Positions 1 to 4,070 of a DNA stretch of 5,384 nt are shown here, piece by piece (within the stretch, counting starts at the first letter, position 1; every line of letters starts with the position of its first letter). Source of the stretch: Pseudomonadota bacterium. Lineage in GTDB: Bacteria; Pseudomonadota; Alphaproteobacteria; Rhizobiales; Hyphomicrobiaceae. The position numbers and the translations under genes were made by a program. The stretch covers positions 1-5,384 of the forward strand of contig JAKALI010000339.1 in assembly GCA_021813195.1 (NCBI GenBank), written 5' to 3'. The notes beneath the pieces were generated by a model. That model had not been told where the DNA came from. It did no database searches and saw only the letters and a program-made list of their open reading frames with translations.

Positions 1-435
1 CGTGTGGCGCGGCGTATTCTGGCGATCGCCAATGCGCTCGACGGCATGAGCCGCGAGGAGGCGGCGCGCTCGGCTGGCATGGACCGGCAGACGCTGCGCG
101 ACTGGGTGCTGCGCTACAACGCGCATGGGCTCGACGGGCTCTCCGACCGCTCGGGCGCCGGCCGCCCTCAACGTCTCACGGCGGACGAGCAGACCGAGCT
201 TCTGGAGATCGTGCTCGCGGGTTCCGATCCCGAGACCACCGGCATCTCGGCCTACACGCGTGAGGATCTCGCCACGATCTGCATGGAGCGCTTCGGCAAG
301 TCCTTCCACCCGTCCTCGATGAGCCGCGTGTTGAAGCGGCTCGGGCTGTCGCGCCAGAAAACGCGGCCGAGCCACCCGATGAAGGATCTGGCCGCACAAG
401 CGGCCTTCAAAAAGAGCCCCGGCCATCCTGCGTAA
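1..435 (+). CDS. IS630-family transposase, N-terminal (DNA-binding) part, 5'-partial
   Basis: This is the DNA-binding half of an IS630-type transposase. The frame is open from base 1. The residues before the first in-window start (GTG at 4) already fit the family, whose members have roughly 20-40 more residues upstream, so the true start is outside the window. Two helix-turn-helix units are visible. The first covers M-S-R-E-E-A-A-R-S-A-G-M-D-R-Q-T-L-R-D-W-V and is followed by the G-L-x-G-L-S-D-R-S-G-A-G-R-P linker. The second lies around 240-360 and ends in S-S-M-S-R-V-L-K-R-L-G-L. The frame ends at 435, shortly after a five-A run at 409-413. The family sequence (A-A-F-K-K, then a basic stretch leading to the first catalytic Asp) continues in the next frame from about 413. 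The protein would bind the terminal repeats; without the second half it cannot catalyse transposition. Confidence 0.85.
   Translation, partial: RVARRILAIANALDGMSREEAARSAGMDRQTLRDWVLRYNAHGLDGLSDRSGAGRPQRLTADEQTELLEIVLAGSDPETTGISAYTREDLATICMERFGKSFHPSSMSRVLKRLGLSRQKTRPSHPMKDLAAQAAFKKSPGHPA
409..414 (+). promoter_or_regulatory. Possible frameshift site (A5G run) in IS630 transposase
   Basis: The run AAAAAG sits exactly where the transposase leaves frame 1 (F-K-K) and homology resumes in frame 2 (R-A-P-A-I-L). Going from codon AAA at 409-411 to AGA at 413 requires a +1 (or -2) shift. A -1 shift leads into frame 3, which is not the frame of the DDE domain. A-runs are typical slippage sites in insertion sequences, and many IS630 elements need frameshifting, but a one-base indel in a homopolymer would look the same. 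No downstream stimulatory structure was established by eye. Confidence 0.35.
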
Positions 436-460
436 GATCAGCCGACGGACGGGAAAGCGC

Positions 461-982
461 GTGCGCTTGTTCTTCCAGGACGAGGCACGTATCGGGCAGA
501 AGGGGCGCACGGCCCACGTGTGGTGGAAGCGCGGCGAGCGCCCGCCCGGGCTCTGCGACAGGCGCTTCACGTTCGCCTACATCTTCGCGGCCGTCGAGCC
601 CGGCACCGACAACGCCTTCGCTCTTGTCATGCCATACGTGAATACGGAAGCGATGCAGGTGTTCCTCGACCGCTTTGCCGCGACGATCGGCGGCAACGAG
701 CACGTCGCCATGGTCCTCGACCAGGCCGGCTGGCACGGCGCAACAGCGCTTGTCGTGCCGGACAACATCACGCTGGTGCCGCTGCCGCCCTACTCGCCCG
801 AACTCATCCCCGTCGAGCGCGTCTGGCTCTACCTCAAGCAGCGCTTCCTATCGCACCGCCTGCTCGCCGACTACGATGCCATCGTCGACGCCGCCGTCAC
901 GGCCTGGAACCGCCTCGCCACCGAAACCGGAAGGCTCACCTTGCTCGCGTCATATCCCTGGATATTGCAGGTCATTCATTAG
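461..982 (+). CDS. IS630-family transposase, catalytic DDE part, second frame
   Basis: This is the catalytic RNase H-fold half of the same IS630 transposase. The GTG at 461 is only the first start-like codon: the frame is open back to at least 410 and reads A-P-A-I-L-R-K-I-S-R-R-T-G-K-R before V-R-L-F-F-Q-D-E-A-R, continuous with the upstream frame. It is therefore probably made by frameshifting, or is a broken piece, rather than from its own start. The acidic triad is visible when counted from 461: D7 in F-F-Q-D-E-A-R-I-G-Q-K-G, D87 in V-L-D-Q-A-G-W-H-G, and E119 in S-P-E-L-I-P-V-E-R-V-W. The usual Asn of S-P-E-L-N-P-V-E is Ile here. The C-terminus (S-Y-P-W-I-L-Q-V) is the normal family ending, so the 3' end is complete. 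Activity depends on whether the +1 shift near 409-413 occurs. Confidence 0.82.
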   Translation: MRLFFQDEARIGQKGRTAHVWWKRGERPPGLCDRRFTFAYIFAAVEPGTDNAFALVMPYVNTEAMQVFLDRFAATIGGNEHVAMVLDQAGWHGATALVVPDNITLVPLPPYSPELIPVERVWLYLKQRFLSHRLLADYDAIVDAAVTAWNRLATETGRLTLLASYPWILQVIH

Positions 983-1440
983 GCTCGACGGTATGAGACG
1001 TCGTCCCCTTGAGGATGAGATGCTGGCGACCCAGGGCGTCCAGGTGAAGATGGGCCAAAACGCGCAGGTGACGCGCTTCGAATTCAAGTCCCCGCCACAG
1101 TGTTGCGCGATGTGCTTCGGCGGACAGTTTGTAGCGGATCGCATGATCGGCCCAGACGACAGGGGCGTAAGGTGCCGGCTGATCGGGCGCTGCAAAAGGA
1201 CAACAGGCCCCAGGCCTCTGCCTGAGGCTGGCGGCGGCGCGTGCGCGACACGTGCAAGTGGTCAGTGCCCGGCACGTGTCGTGCTGTCAGGCACCCGAAT
1301 CGGCGTGCGTCGCGGCGGTAGCTTTGTGACCGCCGCAAGAACTCCCACGCCCAATCCGGATTGGCGAGCGCCGACGAATAAGCGTACGTTTCGAGCGGCG
1401 CGGGCCATCGCAGGCCCACGGCGGAGCCATGGATCGACAT
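972..1440 (-). pseudogene. Broken DUF6499 / DUF2285-type 'transcriptional regulator domain' protein gene
   Basis: The gene reads leftward from ATG at 1440, preceded by an AGG-containing ribosome-site candidate. The first frame gives Y-A-Y-S-S-A-L-A-N-P-D-W-A-W-E-F-L-R-R-S (recognisable as the conserved start of DUF6499 proteins) and then W-G-L-L-S-F. At the T run (A's at 1194-1197 on the + strand) the sensible reading moves one base. The next frame gives A-A-P-D-Q-P-A-P-Y-A-P-V-V-W, then a stretch ending G-R-Q-H-L-I-L-K-G, which matches the middle of the family (usually D-G-R-Q-H-hydrophobic). It reaches a stop at 972-974, inside the IS630 element, so the last few residues are IS-encoded and the normal C-terminal part is missing. 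Restored, it would be about 155 residues, shorter than the family. Such proteins are common on rhizobial plasmids and integrative elements; their exact function is not established. Family call from memory of motifs. Confidence 0.68.
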
Positions 1441-1565
1441 GGCAAACCTGCAAAAGTGGACAAATACTCAGCCAGCACAATTTTCGACATCGGCAAATAA
1501 ATAATTCGGTGCCGCCGAAATAGAAGATACCATTTAATATCGAGACCGTTTCTTCGATCCGACGG
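1441..1565. other. AT-rich intergenic gap between isochorismatase-like gene and DUF6499 pseudogene
   Basis: This is the spacer between the stop of the isochorismatase-like gene and the start of the pseudogene, both transcribed leftward. It is clearly richer in A/T (for example around 1490-1545) than the genes on either side. It would hold the promoter of the pseudogene, but no convincing -35/-10 pair was found. It contains the hairpin at 1502-1522, listed separately. Long frames crossing it have no family resemblance. Confidence 0.5.
1494..1522 (-). terminator. Possible rho-independent terminator after isochorismatase-like gene
   Basis: Read on the minus strand, the arms TTCGG and CCGAA (1515-1519 and 1505-1509) pair around a CGGCA loop. 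After one mismatch the stem extends by TA/TA (1521-1522 with 1502-1503). It is followed by the T-rich tract TTATTTATTTG (1504-1494). It lies about 45 bases past the stop at 1566, a good position for a terminator of that gene. The stem is short and the T tract is interrupted by A, so this is tentative. Confidence 0.33.
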
Positions 1566-2129
1566 TTATGGTGAATTTTGCTCTCGTTGCGGGAGGTCGG
1601 CGATGAGCTTGATCGCGTGCACAGGATCATCGTGCAGCGCAGCCCACTCGCGAATAACTTGATCGGTCGAAGTGGGAACGGCTCCGGCTTGGGCAAGACG
1701 GGCCCGCGCCGCGATTTCAAGTCCAGGGTCTGTCGTTGGCGTTGCATCGCCTGCCACGTAGGTGTCGTAGCCCACCGCCAGACAGTTGAGAGCCAGCAGC
1801 GTCACGGCCTCCTCGAGCCAGAAGCCAGCGACGACGATCTGATTGCGGCCTTCGATTGCGATGGCCTGACCGAGATCAGTCGCCGCCCAGTTTTCGGGTT
1901 TGGGATGAAACGAAAGGGCATTCTTGGGTGCATTCGGAAAAGTGTCAGCCAGATAATTGGTCTCGGTGGCATCTGCCGGAAAACGTCCTGCGATGGTTGG
2001 TATATGCAGAGCGTGCGCCACGTCGATCAACCGTCTTGCGCGACTAATAAATGATCCGAGCATTGGTGGACGCTCCGATGAAATCGTGGAGGCAATAATG
2101 ACGACGGCGCTATTATTGGGAACGAGCAT
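1566..2129 (-). CDS. Isochorismatase-fold (YcaC-like) protein lacking catalytic Cys and Asp; probable pseudoenzyme
   Basis: This is a 187-residue protein of the isochorismatase/cysteine-hydrolase superfamily, closest in pattern to the YcaC-type hydrolases. Landmarks in order: strand S-A-V-V-I-I-A (residues 7-13), helix R-L-I-D-V-A-H-A-L-H-I-P-T-I (33-46), Q-I-V-V-A-G-F-W-L-E-E-A-V (97-109), G-Y-D-T-Y-V-A-G-D-A (120-129), Q-A-G-A-V-P-T-S-T (147-155), and a C-terminal helix with E-W. The family triad is Asp, Lys, Cys. The Asp position (as in L-V-D-H-Q) is Ala13 and the nucleophile position (as in T-E-V-C-V) is Ala108; Lys77 may be the remaining Lys. Cys116 lies eight residues after the nucleophile position and is not equivalent. 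Hydrolase activity is therefore unlikely. The frame is open back to 2327, but similarity begins near ATG 2129, which has GGAG nine bases upstream, so that start was chosen. It stands alone, with no operon partner; substrate and role are unknown. Confidence 0.78.
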   Translation of the reverse strand: MLVPNNSAVVIIASTISSERPPMLGSFISRARRLIDVAHALHIPTIAGRFPADATETNYLADTFPNAPKNALSFHPKPENWAATDLGQAIAIEGRNQIVVAGFWLEEAVTLLALNCLAVGYDTYVAGDATPTTDPGLEIAARARLAQAGAVPTSTDQVIREWAALHDDPVHAIKLIADLPQREQNSP

Positions 2130-2442
2130 ATAACGATACTCCAATCCAAAAGTCTGGAATCGATTCCTCACGACAGACGATTCCCTGTCGCAAAGAGCCA
2201 GAGGATTTCGATCAATCAGAGGCGACGACTTCCCGGAGCGCGATCCCCGATCCTCGAGACTTGGCCGCCTGCCCTTCACGGAGAGTCGGCGAGCGGTCAG
2301 AAGGGCGAGACCTTTGCTGCAGACCACCTATTGACCGGCGTCGTCGAATCCGTCTCAGGAGCGATCAGCGGGTGATGCCACGCTGCGCCTCGCGTCAGCG
2401 GGAGTCCCCCCGACACTGCGCTAGGGCCATCGCAATTGGTTC
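2130..2442. other. Gene-free gap between isochorismatase-like gene and IS4 element
   Basis: This stretch of about 313 bases has no frame that resembles a known protein. The leftward frame upstream of the isochorismatase start and the rightward frame at 2261-2446 are Arg/Ser/Pro-rich and look non-coding. The part nearest 2129 holds the palindromic cluster and should hold the promoter. The part nearest the IS4 element shows neither a copy of the helicase sequence on the other side of the element nor a matching short direct repeat. It may be a remnant of older sequence; I see nothing else in it. Confidence 0.5.
2156..2190 (-). promoter_or_regulatory. Palindromic operator-like cluster upstream of isochorismatase-like gene
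   Basis: Two symmetric elements lie 27-61 bases upstream of the ATG at 2129. GGAATCGATTCC (2156-2167) is a perfect 12-base palindrome. CGACAG (2171-2176) and CTGTCG (2185-2190) form a 6-base inverted repeat with an 8-base spacer, and that spacer contains a second CGATTCC (2178-2184) in direct orientation to the one at 2161-2167. This is the expected place for a repressor or activator site controlling the gene. No regulator gene is in the window and no consensus promoter was convincingly placed, so the role is inference. Confidence 0.35.
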
Positions 2443-2475
2443 GTAAGCATCCGGCGAGGCTTTCAATTACCCACA
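2443..2475 (+). repeat. IS4 element terminal inverted repeat, left end
   Basis: The inner 16 bases (2460-2475) are identical to the reverse complement of 4038-4053, and the outer six (2443-2448) to that of 4065-4070. The 11 bases between are largely unmatched. The transposase stop codon (TGA on the minus strand, 2463-2465) lies inside this repeat, so the last codons and the repeat are under joint constraint. Confidence 0.8.
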
Positions 2476-3935
2476 TCTCCCGCTCCGATTTCGACGCCGA
2501 GTTGGATGTCGGTCAGGCGGGATAGCCCGCGCCAGATGACGATATTGCCGGGAGGCGGATCGCTGGCTCTGGCGAGATAGCCGCCGAGACGCGCGAGCTT
2601 GGTCAGATAGTGCGATAGTGTCTTGCGTCCTCGTCGGATCCTTGCCGTGTCCGGCACAAGATGATCGAGCACGCGGATCTCGCCATCCGTCAACGCCATC
2701 TCGGGCGGCGCATCCGGCGCGGTGCGGTTCAGCATCGTCAGCCAGAAGACGCGCCAGCTGAGAATGCAGAAGACCGAGATCAGATTGGCGAGCCGGTCCG
2801 CTGTCCGGAGCTTCGACTCCTCCGCCTTGCATCCGGATTTCAGGATCTTGTGGAACACCTCGATCTTCCAGCGCATCGCGTACCAGTCGAGTTTCTCGAT
2901 CGCCTCGCTGCGCGAACGCACCGGCAGATCTGTGATCAACCTCCACTCGATTGGCCTTCGCCCCTTGGGAGCATCGCGCTCGACGGCATGGATCACGACG
3001 AGATCCAGTTCGGGATATTTCTTCTGCTTGCCAATCGGTGGCAAGACGTGGATGCGCCGATACTTGAGTTCGAGCGTGGCACTGCAGATATCGCCGTGTT
3101 CGTCGCGTGTCTCGATGCGATGCAGCCCCTTGACCGCAACCTCCTCCATCTCGTCGGCGATCGTGTGTTGGCCATCACCGGCAAGGCGATCGACGCACGT
3201 TCGCACGACGAAGTGCGTGCCAAGCTCGCGTGCCTTGCAATACAGTTCGTAGATGTCGCTCTCGCGATCGCCGACGTGTACGCAGCGCTCCGGAGCCGCG
3301 AGCAGCGTCGTCGATTGCTCCAGGTTCTGAAGCCAGCGGACGCTCTCTTTCTGCTCGATGGGAACGCGCGTCGGGTTGATCTTGGTCTTCAGGGATCGTG
3401 CGCCCTTGAATTTCCTCCGGTTCCAGAACTTGATTGCGGTGACGCCGAGGGGAAGGCCATCGGTCGTCACAGCGAGGCTCGCATGCATGAGGATGCCGCA
3501 AACCGAGTGCACGCTCCTGCGGCGGTCTTTGCGGGTGCGGATGCTTTTCGTGAAGCCGATCTGCTCGGGTCGCTCGCGCTTGAAGCTGAACTCCGTCGTG
3601 TCCTGCAGCACCAGAACCGTGCCGTCCGATTTTCCGAAGCGCTTCGCCGTCGCTTGAAAGTGGCCGCTCAGGATATCGGCCTCATCGACACGTTCGTTCG
3701 AGAGGAACCGATACGCGGCCTTGGTACTTGCCCAATCCTGGCACGCGAAGGGCAAGCTTTCGCCGATCGCGCAGCCAATGTCCGCCAGAAGCGTCTTGAA
3801 CCGCCGCCCGAGACGTTCATCCTTGAACGTGCCGTCGACCGTCTCGCGATCGACCCAATCCTGCGCCTCGCTGCTGTCCGCCGCGTCGGTCGATCGACGC
3901 TCATTTGTCGCCGGCCGGCAATTTTTGTTTGCCAT
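2463..3935 (-). CDS. IS4-family transposase (Tn5/IS50-like), intact
   Basis: This 490-residue DDE transposase moves its host element by cut-and-paste. The N-terminal Tn5-type DNA-binding domain is visible at about residues 27-100 (W-V-D-R-E-T-V, D-E-R-L-G-R-R, then K-A-A-Y-R-F-L-S-N). The catalytic residues are D112 (V-L-Q-D-T-T-E-F), D223 (H-V-G-D-R-E-S-D-I-Y-E) and E359. E359 sits in the family's Y-R-E-K signature, with Y352, R355, E359 and K366 at the correct 2-3-6 spacing, followed by the S-G-C-K-A-E-E-S-K-L stretch. Length is normal for the family and no stop or frameshift is seen, so it is likely functional. ATG 3935 starts a frame with a weak GGTGGG-type ribosome site about seven bases upstream. 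The C-terminus D-V-G-N-stop overlaps the left terminal repeat. A long antisense frame on the + strand is a codon-composition shadow. Confidence 0.93.
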   Translation of the reverse strand: MANKNCRPATNERRSTDAADSSEAQDWVDRETVDGTFKDERLGRRFKTLLADIGCAIGESLPFACQDWASTKAAYRFLSNERVDEADILSGHFQATAKRFGKSDGTVLVLQDTTEFSFKRERPEQIGFTKSIRTRKDRRRSVHSVCGILMHASLAVTTDGLPLGVTAIKFWNRRKFKGARSLKTKINPTRVPIEQKESVRWLQNLEQSTTLLAAPERCVHVGDRESDIYELYCKARELGTHFVVRTCVDRLAGDGQHTIADEMEEVAVKGLHRIETRDEHGDICSATLELKYRRIHVLPPIGKQKKYPELDLVVIHAVERDAPKGRRPIEWRLITDLPVRSRSEAIEKLDWYAMRWKIEVFHKILKSGCKAEESKLRTADRLANLISVFCILSWRVFWLTMLNRTAPDAPPEMALTDGEIRVLDHLVPDTARIRRGRKTLSHYLTKLARLGGYLARASDPPPGNIVIWRGLSRLTDIQLGVEIGAGDVGN

Positions 3936-4037
3936 CGAGCACCCACCATCGCGAATCAGGTGCTCGACAAGGAATCACAACCGATTCCAGAGACTCAAGA
4001 AATTCTGCGACCGTGCGACACCGCGGATCACAAGAAT

Positions 4038-4070
4038 TGTGGGTAATTGAAAGGGCGGAGCATCGCTTAC
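4038..4070 (-). repeat. IS4 element terminal inverted repeat, right end
   Basis: This is the mirror of the left repeat: TGTGGGTAATTGAAAG at 4038-4053 plus GCTTAC at 4065-4070. It lies about 100 bases upstream of the transposase start at 3935, leaving room for the transposase promoter. The truncated helicase frame enters the element here. Confidence 0.8.

Larger units (their letters stand above)
1..993 (+). mobile_element. IS630-family insertion sequence, 3' part (left end outside window)
   Basis: This stretch carries most of an IS630-family (Tc1/mariner superfamily) element: the helix-turn-helix half of the transposase, a frame change, then the DDE half ending at 982. The left terminal repeat and the transposase start lie before position 1. 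The right end cannot be fixed without the left repeat. IS630 elements insert at TA, and the TA at 992-993 just after the stop codon is a plausible junction; the TA at 980-981 lies inside the coding sequence and is less likely. The element abuts the broken DUF6499-type gene on the minus strand, whose last codons are supplied by the IS end, so the insertion appears to have truncated that gene. Family assignment is secure; the boundary is inference. Confidence 0.75.
2443..4070 (-). mobile_element. Complete IS4-family (IS50/Tn5-like group) insertion sequence, about 1.63 kb
   Basis: The element is bounded by inverted repeats. CTTTCAATTACCCACA at 2460-2475 is matched exactly by its reverse complement at 4038-4053. 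Exactly 11 bases further out on both sides lies a second match, GTAAGC at 2443-2448 and GCTTAC at 4065-4070, so the full repeats are about 33 bases with a poorly matched middle. It contains one intact transposase on the minus strand whose stop codon lies within the left repeat. Size and layout fit the group. Comparing the bases just outside (2434-2442 against 4071-4079) shows no direct duplication, which is unusual for a fresh insertion. If the outer GTAAGC match were chance, the element would end at the 16-base repeats, 2460-4053. Confidence 0.85.

Noticed and set aside
675..1523. 282-codon + strand frame across the IS630 end and the DUF6499 remnant
   Set aside because: It overlaps the DDE domain in another frame, then runs through a pseudogene and AT-rich spacer. 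It is Ser/Arg/Pro-rich with no family-like pattern.
1262..1747. 161-codon minus-strand frame spanning the spacer and parts of both neighbours
   Set aside because: It crosses the probable terminator, is out of frame with both recognised genes and shows no motif.
2130..2327. N-terminal extension of the isochorismatase-like protein from ATG 2327
   Set aside because: The extra 66 residues are basic and low-complexity, the fold begins near residue 7 of the ATG 2129 version, and that start has a GGAG site; the extension also overlaps the palindromic cluster.
2261..2446. Small + strand frame (61 codons) before the IS4 element
   Set aside because: It is Arg/Ser-rich, lacks a convincing ribosome site, ends inside the IS terminal repeat and has no recognisable similarity.
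2661..4046. Long + strand frame (461 codons) opposite the IS4 transposase
   Set aside because: It is antisense to a transposase with a complete catalytic signature, has no recognisable motif, and matches codon-bias mirroring in high-GC DNA.
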